Shown: piece by piece, positions 1 through 15,095 of the stretch
How positions within the stretch are numbered: the stretch's first letter is position 1
How the letters are laid out: every line of letters begins with the position of its first letter
Origin: Plantago ovata
Taxonomy: Eukaryota > Streptophyta > Magnoliopsida > Lamiales > Plantaginaceae
Direction: 5' to 3'
DNA length: 64,000 nucleotides
Assembly (NCBI GenBank): GCA_028274465.1
Contig: CM051456.1
Location: 15,217,745 to 15,281,744, forward strand
The notes under the pieces: generated by a model
Database searches by the model: none
The model's input: the letters and a program-made list of their open reading frames with translations, nothing else
What the model was told of the DNA's origin: nothing
Program-made: the position numbers and the translations under genes

Positions 1-8
1 GTCTCCAC

Positions 9-880
9 TTGCCCAATTTAGGGATCCTCGTTCTACGCTCAAACAGGTTAAGCGGGCAAATATCTCAAGATATTTGCGAATTTATATCCCTTCAGATCTT
101 AGATTTCTCTAATAATATGTTTTTTGGGATAATTCCAAGCTGTGTTGACAATTTTGTTCCAATGTCTTCAAAGCAATGGTTTCTCGATGATTACCGAAGA
201 GAAACTAAGTATTTCTATTGGAGTGACCTAGGATACTACATCGACACTGCAGATGTCGTCACAAAAGGAAGCAGATTTCAATATGACACCATTCTTGGCT
301 ACGTCACCAACATTGATCTCTCAAACAACAACCTGTCAGGAGAAATCCCGGAGCAATTGACACGACTTGTTGAACTAAGATCACTGAACTTGTCAGGAAT
401 TACCTGGCAGGAACCATCCCGCATGGCATTGGAGACATGAAGGAATTGGAAACTCTTGATCTCTCAAGAAACTCTCTATCTGGACAAATTCCTGATACGC
501 TAGCAGCTTTAACTGCATTGAATCATGTGAACGTGTCTTGCAATAACTTGACGGGGAGAATACCACAAAACACGCAGATCATGGGTCTTCCACCATCTGG
601 TTTTGTCGGAAATGAACTTTGTGGCCCTCCACTGACAAACAATTGTAGCAGTGATGGTGAGACAACCCCAGGCCAAGGGAATGATGATGAAGATGGTGAA
701 TCTGAAGTTGATAAGTGGTTGTATATATTCTCTGGTTTGGGATATGCAGTGGGGGTTGGGATCATTTGCAATGTGTTTATCTTCAAGAAGTCATGGAAGG
801 ATGCCTTTTTTCAATCAGTAGATAACGCGTGGAATAAGCTTTACGTGTATGCTAGTATCAAAATAAGTAGGCGTGGTTGA
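9..880 (+). pseudogene. LRR receptor-like protein, 3' part, frameshifted
   Basis: This is the C-terminal part of a leucine-rich-repeat receptor-like protein (RLP), a plasma-membrane immune or developmental receptor without a kinase; the 5' part lies outside the window. The first frame (9-440) shows LRR units of the LxxLxLxxNxLSGxIP type, an island near residues 50-95 and then the conserved IDLSNNNLSGEIP repeat. The second frame (437-880) continues directly with LDLSRNSLSGQIP and NLTGRIP repeats, the ELCGPPL cap, an acidic stretch (DDEDGESE), one membrane helix (about residues 93-115) and a short basic cytoplasmic tail ending at a stop. The frames join only if one base is missing between about 396 and 436, within a repeat. 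It is therefore a one-base-deletion pseudogene, or an assembly error in an intact gene. Family assignment is secure; the exact member is not recognisable. Confidence 0.85.
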
Positions 881-2066
881 TCTTTTGTAGAACTATCTTG
901 TACTAATATGCATAAATAAGCTTGCAATGTGGTGGACTTGTGGTTTATCTGACCTTTTGCCTTTTTGGCAGAGTTCTAGTAATACAGTATTTGATATTTG
1001 GTCGATTTGTGGTTCTGTACCTCATTGTTCAAGCTAGCCTGATTTTAATGGCATGTGAGTTGCATAAGTATCTGTGTGCAGAAAACGAACTTGGTGAAAC
1101 CTGCAATCAGAGAGTGCCGAGTGACAGTGTTGTTGCTCCTTTGAAGAGAAACCAGAAAAAAATAAGTACAGTGTTTTAACTTTGAATCAGCAAAAGAATA
1201 CCTTCACTTAAATCCTCAAACAATCCCAATGCACAAGTTTGGCATTCAACTGACTCGAATGCCAAACCCATCTGTGGCATCTGATCTAATGTGGAGTACT
1301 ACAATTTTAAGCTCTACACTTCTACTTGTACAGATTTATACTAGAATGGTAGAACAAGGGGTTATACTAGAACTGTAGAACAGAACAATCGACTTCAGCA
1401 AAAGAATACCTTCACTTAAATCCTCAGAATGGATGGGCATCAATTAAACCTCCAAGAATAAAGTTCCACAAGAAAACACACCTCAAAAGCAATCGACATC
1501 AGGTTCAGACCCTCCTGTATTAGCTTCAGGACTTGTTTTTACTTGGAAAGCTTTGGATCTTGGGGATTTTGATTAAAACCTCTGTGCATTTAATAACTAG
1601 CCGCCTTATACTACTTCATGTTTCATGTAAACATTAACAGCAAGGAGCCAGAAGCCCAGAACTAATCTTTCAGTACCCCCCATACAAAACATGAAAGAAA
1701 AGAAGGCAACTTGAAAATGTATTAGTAATAATAATAAATAAATGAATAAATAGAATAAAATCTAACATTTCACACTGCTGGATGACCCTATGGACTATAC
1801 CACCCTATCATACAGTGACCGGAAGAAGACAGACAAGATTACAGTTTCGATAGCTTCTTGGATGCTAAAATAATGATTTACCTAAATCAATATCATTGAC
1901 AATTTGTAACCCTACGCTATGAGAACCAACCTAATACTGCTATTTCACACATATGCACATATTCACACCTTCTCCTCTTCAACCTACTACTAAATATTTA
2001 AGATGCAAGCAAGACGATTTCTACAAATTTACATGGGCTATAATATAACTATAAATAACCATGTAT
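881..2066. other. Intergenic spacer between RLP and hexokinase 3' ends
   Basis: No convincing gene is present. The stretch should hold the 3' untranslated regions of the two convergent genes on either side. It contains a 31-bp direct repeat (1188-1218 and 1396-1426) and, inside the interval, a smaller imperfect repeat of a TATACTAGAA-type motif near 1330 and 1363. The short open frame at 922-1179 has no recognisable domain and is probably chance. Confidence 0.6.
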
Positions 2067-6237
<4,171 letters not shown>

Positions 6238-6610
6238 ATACAACAACAACGGACGATTCGTTCTATTTTCTCCGTTAATCGAGCACAATCAGAATCGAAA
6301 CTCAATCGACCATATCTACCCTCTCACCGGAGGAGAAATGACAACGAACACTTCCTTAAAGTAATCAAAACCAACGGCGACTGTTACGGAATCGGAGTTT
6401 TGGTGGAACGGCGTCGTATGAGCGATTCTAGTTCGGCTCTAATAAAAACCTTTCTCTTTTGGGAGACTGTGGAGAAACGAAGAAGTGTTGCTTTTTAGAG
6501 AGAGAAAGTGGGAGAGTGTGTGTGAGAGAGATTGAGCAGGTTAAGTGTTAGTGAGAGAAAGAGAGAGAGAGTTATGGGAAAGCGAAGTGTTGGGTACTTA
6601 TAAGGCTGCT
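6238..6610 (-). promoter_or_regulatory. Hexokinase 5' leader and core promoter
   Basis: On the minus strand a TATA-like CCTTATAAG lies at 6605-6597, followed by a CT-rich leader (GA-rich on the plus strand, about 6480-6570) down to the ATG at 6237. The distance to the ATG implies a leader of roughly 300 bases. A pyrimidine-rich tract next to the start of transcription is common in plant genes. The transcription start itself is inferred. Confidence 0.5.
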
Positions 6611-7000
6611 GAAATGACGAAAATGGCCCTGTGGAATGGAAATATGACTGATTTGTTACCTTTTCGACATGGCGAGGTGGATTCTGGTTTGACCGCTTGG
6701 AGAATTGGAATAACTTTGTGAATTGCCGGTAATGCCCTTTGCTTCCTTTTTGTTGGATTTGGGATGAGGAGGATTGGATGGCTTTCTAGTTGTTTCTAGA
6801 GGCGTACTACTGTACTGGAGACTGGAGTAGAGGTATAAAAGTTGGAATTCGATTTGTGCTTGCTACTTACTACTCACATTTTAATTTCGAAAGATTTTGT
6901 TTCAACTTTAAATAAGGACTTTTGAGTTTTGATTGATAAACGTATTAATAATAAAGTTGTGTGTTATTTATGGTGTACAACATGACTGAAGTATAATCTT
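6611..7000. other. Spacer between hexokinase promoter and LINE fragment
   Basis: No gene, hairpin or repeat was recognised here. It probably contains upstream regulatory sequence of the hexokinase gene on the minus strand. Confidence 0.4.
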
Positions 7001-7004
7001 TATA

Positions 7005-7925
7005 TTCCCAAAAAAAATAATGACAGCTATAGAAGGCATATGTAGGAGATTTTTGTGGACTGGTGAGGCAGGGGAAAGCAAGAAGAGCCCTATTGCGTGG
7101 GAATATGTTTGCAGATCAAAACGTGAAGGAGGGCTCAGCTTAGAACATATGCCAACAAGTAACAAGGTAGCGTTCCTGAAAATTGTGTGGGCTATTAACA
7201 AAAAGAGTGATAAGCTTTTGGTAAAGTGGTTACATGCTTATTATGTAAAAGGTGACCCTCTGAAAAGCATGGCAATTCCAGCTGATGCTTCCTTTACAAT
7301 GAAGAAAGTTCTACAGTGCCAAGAGATTTTGATTTCCTCGGGACAGTGGGATGTTTTGATGGAAAGTTCAAGGTTTGATGACAAACTTGCTTATGCAATT
7401 ATTTGACCTGTTGTGGACCAGGTTCCATGGAAAGAGATGATTCTCAATAACAAGGCAACCCCAAGGTCCAGATTTTGTCTATGGCTGGCCCTCAGAAAAC
7501 GGCTAGCTACAAAAGATAGAATGACTAGATTTGATCATACAATTGATCCTATTTGTAATTTCTGCAAGCATGAACAAGAAGACTTGAATCATCTTCTCTT
7601 CCGCTGTTCGGGAACAAGGAAATTGTGGTTCAGTCTCCTTGCTTGGTACGGAATTGTTCAACGACCTTTTGAATGGGATGAGGTGGTTGAGATTGTCAAT
7701 CGGTTTGCCAAAGGTAAAAGCCCCAAAAGTAGGTTGTTTAAAGCTTTCTTCACTGAGTTGGTTTATAGTATTTGGATAGAGAGAAACTCTCGAATTTTTC
7801 AGCAGAAAGAAAGAAACCCGAATGGGATCCTAAAAGATATGACTTTACGTGTGTTTGGGAGGTGCTTTGACGACAAAAAGCTACGGGCGTTTTGCATGAA
7901 ATTCATAGGCTTCCCCTGTATATGA
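7005..7925 (+). pseudogene. LINE retrotransposon ORF2 3' fragment (zf-RVT end)
   Basis: Two open segments in the same frame (7020-7403 and 7407-7925) are separated by a single TGA at 7404-7406. The first reads like the region after the reverse transcriptase core of plant LINEs (FLWTGEAG, SPIAWEYVC, GGLSLEHM, KWLHAYYVKG). The second carries the zinc-binding RT-associated module (zf-RVT): PWKEMI, PRSRFCLWLALRKRLATKDR, then CNFC and HLLFRCSGTRKLW with the Cys/His ligands. The endonuclease and RT catalytic domains are missing, so this is a 5'-truncated dead copy, as expected of incomplete target-primed insertion. No poly(A) tail or target duplication is clear. Confidence 0.85.
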
Positions 7926-9771
7926 ATTTTGATACAATTTTGAGCGACTAGTTCCATGTATAGGTCTTTTTGATTCTCTGATACTTGCAGATCATTGTGT
8001 ATTGAGATTGAAAGCGCTTTATCGCTACGAAATGGAAATCTATCTTTCGTTCCAATTTTCGTTCCAACAAAGATTGTGTGTTTTTATTGTAGCATTTTTA
8101 TTATAAAATATACAACTTTATATTAATGTTTAACTTAATTTATAGGTTACATACATTTCACGGTCTCGATTATCGACCATTCGATTCGAAAATGAGTCAT
8201 AGTTAAGTCCAAATCCTAAATCGTAAACTACTACTACAAGATGACGTTTTTAATATGGTAAAAGAGTAATAAATACATTTTATTTTTTATTCTATACTCC
8301 GTCCATCCTAATTATACCATGATTTTGATATTTTCCATAATTTTTAATAAAGCCAGTAGAATAGGAGTGTGGTAGAATAGAAAGTATAAAATACTATTGT
8401 ACAAGCATGAATTTAGTAGAGATATTTATTTATTTTAAACGGCAATTTTTTTTTATTAAATGGATTCAAAACTCTCAATAAATAGAGTACGAGAAATATT
8501 TTTAGAAATACATAGTCATAACCACAATATTCATCCTCACATCAAAATCAAGAAATAAAAATACCAATACCACGTCAAATGATCAACCATAGTACTATAG
8601 TAGGGATATTATTGTCACTACAAATTAATATATAAACTGGATGAGTATGTATTGATTATGTGCAAAATATTTATGAGATTGACAATAATATTTTTTCTAC
8701 ATATTTGTTTTTCCGATCAAAGATGAAAACAAATTAGAAAAAAAAAAAATGCATGATTATATAAGTAGTGGACAAAACGGCGACGGAGTAGCTGCGTAAT
8801 TCAGAATCCCCGTACGGGTGCCAGCTGTGATCCGCTAATTCCCAGCTGTGTGCGCTCCAAACAAAGCATTTTTTGCCCCCCCCAAATCCGTACAGTACAA
8901 TTGCTGTCTCTCACTCTGCCCATTGCCCAACTTACTTTTTACTTCATCTTTTACTGTTTAATTAGACTATTCCGTATGTTATCTTCTCTGAAAATGACTG
9001 AACTGAACTGAACTTATTTGTAATATAAAATACTATTAGTCAAATCTAAATTGAACTGAACTGAACTTAATCAATTTTCAGATGAAAATAACATAGACTT
9101 ACTCCTTTTTACTGTCCTGCCAAATTTGAATTTTCATTGAATTGAACAGTGAAGTTGTTAGTTTCAGTTCTCACATTTCATGAAGTAGGAGTAGAAGTAG
9201 TAGCAGTAAGAATTTAGAAGAAAATGATGTTGTTGAAGAAAGTCAGAGACGTTATTAATGTAGACAATAGATATGGGGGATCGCATTCAATTCAATGGGA
9301 AATGGATGTGAGTGGGTCATCATCATTCATCATCTCTACCTCATTTATATCTACTTAGTGTACTGTTTTGTTTCACAAAATGATAACGGTTAAGTTGACT
9401 GATACACCTTGATAGTCGGTGGCCAATCTAGAATAAAATTTTGGGGGTCAATTTTTTTAATTGTGTTATACTATCTTTACTATATTTAAACTAATTTTTT
9501 TTAATGCTAGTTAACTAGCTGTAATACCAATAATTATAAATTCACTTCTTCAATTTAATCAAATACATTCTTTTTTTGAAAAAATTATGAATGAATGATA
9601 ATATTTTGGGATTTTTTAGAAAGAAAAAGAAATATAATGTACTTAGAAAGTAGAATAATTATAAAGGGGGGCAAAGCTGATCGAATCTGAGACCATTTAG
9701 AATGAGAGGGGTCAACGACTCAACAACCACTTGGATACCATATATCTTGTTCATTTCTATTACATATATAT
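7926..9771. other. AT-rich spacer
   Basis: No gene is recognisable. A Stowaway-like end (CTCCGTCC motif near 8297-8304) occurs without a clear partner. A GC-richer patch at about 8770-8900 and a CTGAACTGAACT-type repeat near 8998-9065 are present. The rest is featureless AT-rich DNA. Confidence 0.4.
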
Positions 9772-9900
9772 ACAGTAGAAACTCTATACAGTAATATTGT
9801 CGGGACTAGCAAAAAATATTCTCATAAGGAGTTTATTCCTAAGTAGAGTTTTATATGTAATTTTTTTTCTAACAAAATGACATACTATATAATCCAGCGG
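9772..9900. mobile_element. Possible pogo/Lemi1-type MITE remnant
   Basis: The segment begins CAGTAGAAACTCTATACAGT and continues with ATATTGTCGGGACTAGC. This resembles the ends of plant pogo-like (Emigrant/Lemi1) elements, which start CAGTA(G/A)AACCTCTATAAAT and carry a TTGGGACC-type block. Only one end is seen and no inverted partner was found, so this is a tentative remnant recognised from memory of the family. Confidence 0.3.
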
Positions 9901-10402
9901 ATGATAATATAAAGATTAATTATATAGTAAGGCTAGTATTTCCTACTAACATGGAAAGTACTGGTTCTTTATTGAAAAATCAGAAAATAAAATCGCTAGG
10001 CGGTTTCTCGCTCAATTGAAAACCGACCTACTATATAAGCAACCAAAACCAACGAGAAAAAGAAAAAATCTAAAAACACATAGTTGAACGTGAAACTGCG
10101 TGTTTTCACGTTTCTCTCTCTCTCTCTCTGTCGATCGAATAAATCTCGTTGGAAATTTGACGGAACTTCACCGATCTGGGCTCGTTTTCACCGGATTTGA
10201 GCAGGAAAATCTCTGACGCACGTTGATAAGGTGAATTAACCAACAATTCTCTTATTTCTATACGATTTTTCAATAGTATTTGATGATTTCTCCAATTTAG
10301 ATCTATTTTTTCTGATCGGTTGTTGTTTTTCTGGATTTTTCAATGGATTTACTGTTCGAAACAATCCGATTCAACTAGTGGAGTACTCGAATCACAAAAA
10401 CG

Positions 10403-11806
10403 ATGATGTTGGAGAAGGAACCTTTTTCAGATCTGAAATTATTGAAGAAATTCAACCCTAGCAACAAATATGTAAGTTTCTCTGTAATTTTAAGCCTTCC
10501 TGTTATAGTTTCAAGTTTTGCGTATTATGTCTCTGCATATTTTTATTTGATGACGCCGTGTTATGTTTTCTAATATGCTATGTTATACTTTTAATCGACG
10601 ATGGAGTAGTATTTTTAAGCCATATTGTTGCTGATTTTAGTTTGTCTAATATATTTACGATTTTTTTATTTGATAACGTAGTATTATGGTTTTTAATCAA
10701 TATAGTATACTATTAAGCCTTGTTGTTGTTGGTTTTTAGTTTATCTATGATGTTTCTGCATTTATTCATTGAATCGCATCTTGTTATGGTTTTTTATCTG
10801 CATAGTATACTTTTAAGAGTGGTTGTTATGGACCTATAGTTAATTGCAGTTTCTACAGTAGTCAGATTGTTATCGTTTCTAACTAGAGTACATGTTACAG
10901 ACTTAAGCTCTCCTAGTTATGGTTTTAATCGACGTTGTTATAATATTTTTAGTTTGTCTAGTATGTTAGTGCATATTTATATTTGATAACACCAAACTAT
11001 GGTTTTTAGTATGACGCTTTATGGTTTTAATTGACGTTGTTATAATATTTTTGGTTTTTCTAGTACAGTATGTCTCTGTTTTTGTTTTCATTAGATAACA
11101 CCATGTTATGGTTTTTAATATGACATGTTACGGTTTTAATCGACGGTGTTATAATATTTTCAGTTTGTCTAGTATATCTTTGCATTTTTTCATTTTGATA
11201 ATGCCATGTTATGGTTTTTAATGTAACTTGTTATGGTTTCTATTGACCTAAATTATGTTAATTCAATGTCGATTTTCTTTTCTTTTTTGTGTGTGCGTGT
11301 TTACTGTGTGTTTTTGCGTATTTTGACGATTCTTCTGTGTTTTCCTGAATTTCAATTGATTTACGTTTTGATTTGTTAATCAAACGTTCAGATTCAGATG
11401 TTGGTGAAATCCAACTTGAGATGTGGAAGTAATTGAAGAAATCGAACTTGAGCAACAATTTGTAATTAAGCTCCTGGATACTTTTAAATCTTGATGTTAT
11501 GCATGGTACTAAGTTTGTAAAGTATGTTTCTCCATTGTTTCATTGAATTAATCACGTTGTGTTATGGTTTTTAATTTGCATAGTATACTTGTAACATCGG
11601 TTGTTATGATTAATTTCAGTTTCTACGATAGTCTAATTGTTACAGTTTCTAGCGTACATGTTACGGTTTTTGCTTCTTTTTTTTTTTCAGAAACAAAAGG
11701 ATGAAGATCCATAATTTTATCACCGCTACCTATAGGTGAAGATGCTAGGTTGACTGCTAGTTTCTGGAGAGATGAAATGACAAAGGATGACTACAAGTAT
11801 CAGTAA
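10403..11806 (+). pseudogene. Small two-exon gene in left arm of MULE-like element
   Basis: Downstream of a TATA-like CTATATAAGC (10031-10040) and a CT-rich leader, an ATG opens 23 codons (10403-10471, acidic/basic, no domain) ending at a good donor (TAT|GTAAGT). A poly-T tract and TTTTCAG acceptor at 11690 start the next exon, which in phase closes at TAA (11712-11714). Shifting one base gives a clean 31-residue frame from 11711 to the TAA at 11804-11806 with a protein-like composition (LPIGEDARLTASFWRDEM). I read this as a small gene broken by a one-base indel. Function is unknown and it does not resemble a transposase. Confidence 0.3.
10480..11260 (+). repeat. Degenerate repeats of a TTATGGTTTTTAAT motif
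   Basis: The intron of the left-arm unit consists largely of diverged copies of a unit containing (G)TTATGGTTTTTAAT, followed by a (C)GACG(G/T)TGTTATAATATTTT block and a TTTGTCTAGTAT block, spaced roughly 90-150 bp. The complementary motif (ATTAAAA/CCATAAC) recurs across 12480-13460 in the right arm, so the interior is also loosely inverted-repetitive. Confidence 0.5.
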
Positions 11807-11914
11807 CACCAATTTTGTTGCTTCAAAGATCACAAACAAGTTTATTCGCGATAGGCCAATTTCAAAGACCCAGATTCATTTTGCACAAGAAACACCACAT
11901 GAAAGCTTGTTGTA

Positions 11915-12420
11915 ATTTTGTTGTTTTCAGAATACTAGTTTTAAAAACTCCAATTGACTGAATGTTTCAGTCCTGACATGAATATAATGAAGCATTAAAT
12001 TTTACACTAGTTGGCATGGTCTTATATATCGCATACAACAGTTGGTGTGTTATAAGTACCCTTGTTGGGGTTTTATGTATCCAAGTTGTGGTTTTAAGTA
12101 ATCATTGTTGTTGTTTTATAAACTCAAATTATGATTTTTAATGGAGAATGATTTTTGTAATTTTGTTTATTTGCTAATACTAGTTGTAAAAACTTCAGTT
12201 GACTAAATGTTTCAATTCTTACATGATTGAACTATTCAATTTTACACTCGCTCATCGGTAACTCTTATGACAAACCCTTATAACCAATAGCATATATCTC
12301 TTATAACGAGTTGGTGTAGTTATCAGTATCCTTATTGTGGTTTTAAGTACGTCCACTTGTGGTTCTAACTACCCACTATTGTGCTTTTAAGAAATCAATT
12401 ATAAATTTAATGTACATTTT
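11915..12420 (+). repeat. Tandem duplication of about 240 bp in the MULE-like element
   Basis: The segment from about 11915 (TTGTAATTTTGTTGTTTTCA) is repeated from about 12155 with the same order of blocks: AATACTAGTT, AAAAACT(C/T)CA(A/G)TTGACT, ATGTTTCA, ACATGA, AATTTTACACT, then GTTGGTGT and TGTGGTTTTAAGTA. The copies have diverged by many substitutions, so the duplication is old. Confidence 0.65.
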
Positions 12421-12895
12421 CTATACTACGTTAGAGATTAGACAGGAAACTAAACTTCACAATACATTGCTTGCATGTTAAAACCACTTAAGACCATACA
12501 CAAACTAATTATCCAAGACCAAAGACTAACTGTTAACATCACACACTACTCGATCCAAAAATAACACCCAACATGCACACTTTGTCCAACAGTCGCATCA
12601 TCTTATATCTTAAAGCCATAACATCATATATAAAAAATTATAACCAAAACATATAAGAATTTCATATTAAACCACTGCTTAAAAACATACACAAACTAAT
12701 TGTTAAAAACTAATTGCTGAAATTTGAAACTACTTCAAATAACATCCAAATAAATAGTTTGTCCAAGACATTTTTACAAATCCTACTTGTTCAAAATATT
12801 GTTGACTTTTAACGCAACTCGCAAACTATGTAGCTTCCATTCAATTGTCATCAACTCTTCATAATCTGAAACACCAACAGCTACACAACTAGCAA

Positions 12896-13670
12896 TTATA
12901 CCAACAACAGGGGCATCTTGCCTCTTATTTGATCTTCTCTCTCTACAGTGTCAAAAGCATCAACAACTGAACAAAAGAAAAAAGTAAAACATCAACAACA
13001 CATGTAAAAAGCACAAATGTCACACTTTAAAACAATAACATAACATGATCCCTTATAAATATCTCTTATAAATATAGCACGACCCCTTAAAATCATACCA
13101 CTACACCGTAACCCTTCAGCAAAAAAAACTAAAGTAGCATAAGATTGCACCCCCTAAAAACCATAACACAAGACCTTACATAGCATAACATGATCCGTTA
13201 AAATTACAACAACACAAATATCAACATCTAAAATCATAATATCCTCACTTAAATCAATTTCATAATCCTAACGACACTTAAAAACACACCAAAATTCATT
13301 ATAAGCATACCAGAAACACTTAATATTGAAAAAAATAATTCAACAACAGAAACTAAGTATAATAATAAGCATACCATATACACTTAAAACAACACCAAAA
13401 TCCATCGGAAATAACACCAAAAATATCTTATAAAGCATACCACAGACACTTAAAACTGTAACTTGAACCATAACATCACACAAACAGAGCATATAATAGA
13501 AAGAATACAATCACAAACACTTAAAAACACAACAAAAAACAGATTCACAATATCAAAATCAACAACTAAACTAACATACCGGTACTGGAAGAATCAACTC
13601 TCCGTCGTGAAAACTTCTTCAACGGATTAACAACGTCTGAAACACCAGAAGAACCCTTCCTCTTCGTCAT
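12896..13670 (-). CDS. Small two-exon hypothetical gene, right arm of MULE-like element
   Basis: On the minus strand an ATG at 13670 opens 30 codons of basic, Ser-rich sequence (begins MTKRKGSSGVSDVVNPLKKF) to a donor ACCG|GTATG (exon 13670-13580). An acceptor TTGTTCAG follows, with exon 12966-12896 ending in TAA. Joined in phase this gives about 53 residues. An overlapping frame continues open to about 12786 (DAPVVGIIASCVAVG, EWKLHSLRVAL), so the true splice or frame is uncertain. It is convergent with the left-arm unit, as mudrA and mudrB are in MuDR. No family is recognised. Confidence 0.3.
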
Positions 13671-14079
13671 GATTCAAATCCCTAGCTAGATCTGTGAAAT
13701 CGGATCTGAGAAAAAACCAAATTCGAAACCCTAGATCTCACAAAATACATTGAGAATACTAAATCAAACACAAAGGTAGCATAAACGAAGAAAATAGGAG
13801 AACAATCGGCGTGTTTCTTCGATCAATCGGAAAAGTTTGAGATTTAGAAGCAGGAGAAGAAGATGGGAATTTGCAGAGAGAAAAAAGGGATTTCACACAA
13901 TAAACACGTTGAATTATGTGTTTTCTGCGTGAATCGCTTTTGATATAAGCTACAGTGAACCGGGTTTTGAAAAAAATCGAGCGGTTTAACCAACAACGAG
14001 TTTTTGACAAAACCAGTCACAAAACCACCGAATTTTGCACAAAACCAGGTCTTTCCTTCGTATTAGGAAAGGCTGGCCT

Positions 14080-14643
14080 CCCCGTAGACTTTAGCTAATA
14101 TAAAAGTATAAAAAGTTCCATACCAGAGAGGCTTTAAGCATTCTAGACAAGTTAGAGGTGTTTTGTGTTTAACAAGAAATTTCACATGTGAATGAGTTAC
14201 GTAAGCACACATGTTAGAGGTGTTTTGGCCGGGTTTAACAAGAAGTTTCACATGTGAATGAGTTATTAATCACACACAAGTTAAAAGATGTAATTGCAAC
14301 TCAAAAGTTAAAGTCTATTTTATAGACAACTTTGCACAAGTATTTCGGATAATAAATTGTATGTTATGTATGTGACACATACAATAATTTATTCATGTAT
14401 GCAATTTATTACTATACGGAGGTATAATTCCTTAAGACGGGATTTAAAAAACTCATGAAATATCACAATGTGGAGTTTATTCTTATTTATAACTGATATT
14501 TCAAAGTTAATCTTATTGGTATTCATTAAACTTGTTATAATTAAATAATGTGAAATTAACTTTTAAGTTGACTGATAATGATATGGTGTCGTCAAACACA
14601 CACCTAGCATCCTACCCTCATCATTTTTCTCTTCACCATCAAG
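14080..14643. other. AT-rich spacer with a 67-bp tandem duplication
   Basis: No gene is recognisable. Near 14150-14275 a unit of about 63-67 bp is duplicated in tandem: GTTAGAGGTGTTTTG, then TTTAACAAGAA(A/G)TTTCAC, then ATGTGAATGAGTTA occurs twice, starting about 14151 and 14213. Confidence 0.6.
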
Positions 14644-14727
14644 GTAAGTCATTCTATTAGAGGGTCATAAGGTGGTGCAACGGTAATGAGTTAGGATAGT
14701 GAAGAAAACACTACAAGAACTGGAAAC

Positions 14728-15095
14728 GTTACCGACGGATACCATCCGTCGGTATCCGGGTACCGATCCGTCGGTAAGTACTTACCGACGGATCGGTAAC
14801 CACTTACCGACGGATAAATAGCCCGTCGCTATTTTATCCGTCGGTAATGCCGTTACCGTCGTTTCTTATTCGTCGCTAAATTTAGCGACGAATAATACCG
14901 ACGGACTGACGAATAGGGGCGTTGACCAGCCCTGATTCGTCTGACCGACGGATATATTTATCCGTCGGTGACGTTTACCGACGGATAAATGTATCCGTCG
15001 GTGACGGTTACCGACGGATAACGTTATCCGTCGGTATGACCGGTTGACTTAGTCAACCGGAACTTACCGACGGATAAAGTTATCCGTTGGTATAT
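14728..15095. repeat. CACTA subterminal repeats, 3' side
   Basis: More than ten copies of ACCGACGGAT or its complement ATCCGTCGGT, many paired as short palindromes (ACCGACGGATAAAT facing ATCCGTCGGT). Variants with CGTCGCTA and TTAGCGACGAATAA are mixed in. These are the expected transposase-binding sites of a plant CACTA element. Confidence 0.85.

Larger units (their letters stand above)
9930..14079. mobile_element. MULE-like element with long degenerate inverted ends
   Basis: The left end (AGGCTAGTATTTCCTA at 9930) and the reverse complement of the right end (AGGCCAGCCTTTCCTAATA, ending 14079) are related. The resemblance continues inward: a (T)ACTGGTT block, AACCAAC/AACCGAC blocks, a TATA-like box and an AAACACATA(A/G)TT(G/C)AACGTG block are in matching order on both arms, so the inverted ends exceed 150 bp. 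Long inverted ends with a promoter in each arm and convergent transcripts are the layout of Mutator/MuDR elements. No transposase frame is present, so the copy is non-autonomous. A clean 9-bp target duplication was not found, consistent with age. Inside are two short convergent transcription units and arms of low-complexity, repeat-like sequence. Confidence 0.55.

Noticed and set aside
922..1179. 85-codon plus-strand frame after the LRR receptor
   Set aside because: Hydrophobic, no motif, lies in the expected 3' untranslated region.
14728..15095. Regular CCGTCGGTA repeats resembling a CRISPR-like array
   Set aside because: Repeats are short, present in both orientations, irregularly spaced and confined to the CACTA subterminal zones; this is plant nuclear DNA.
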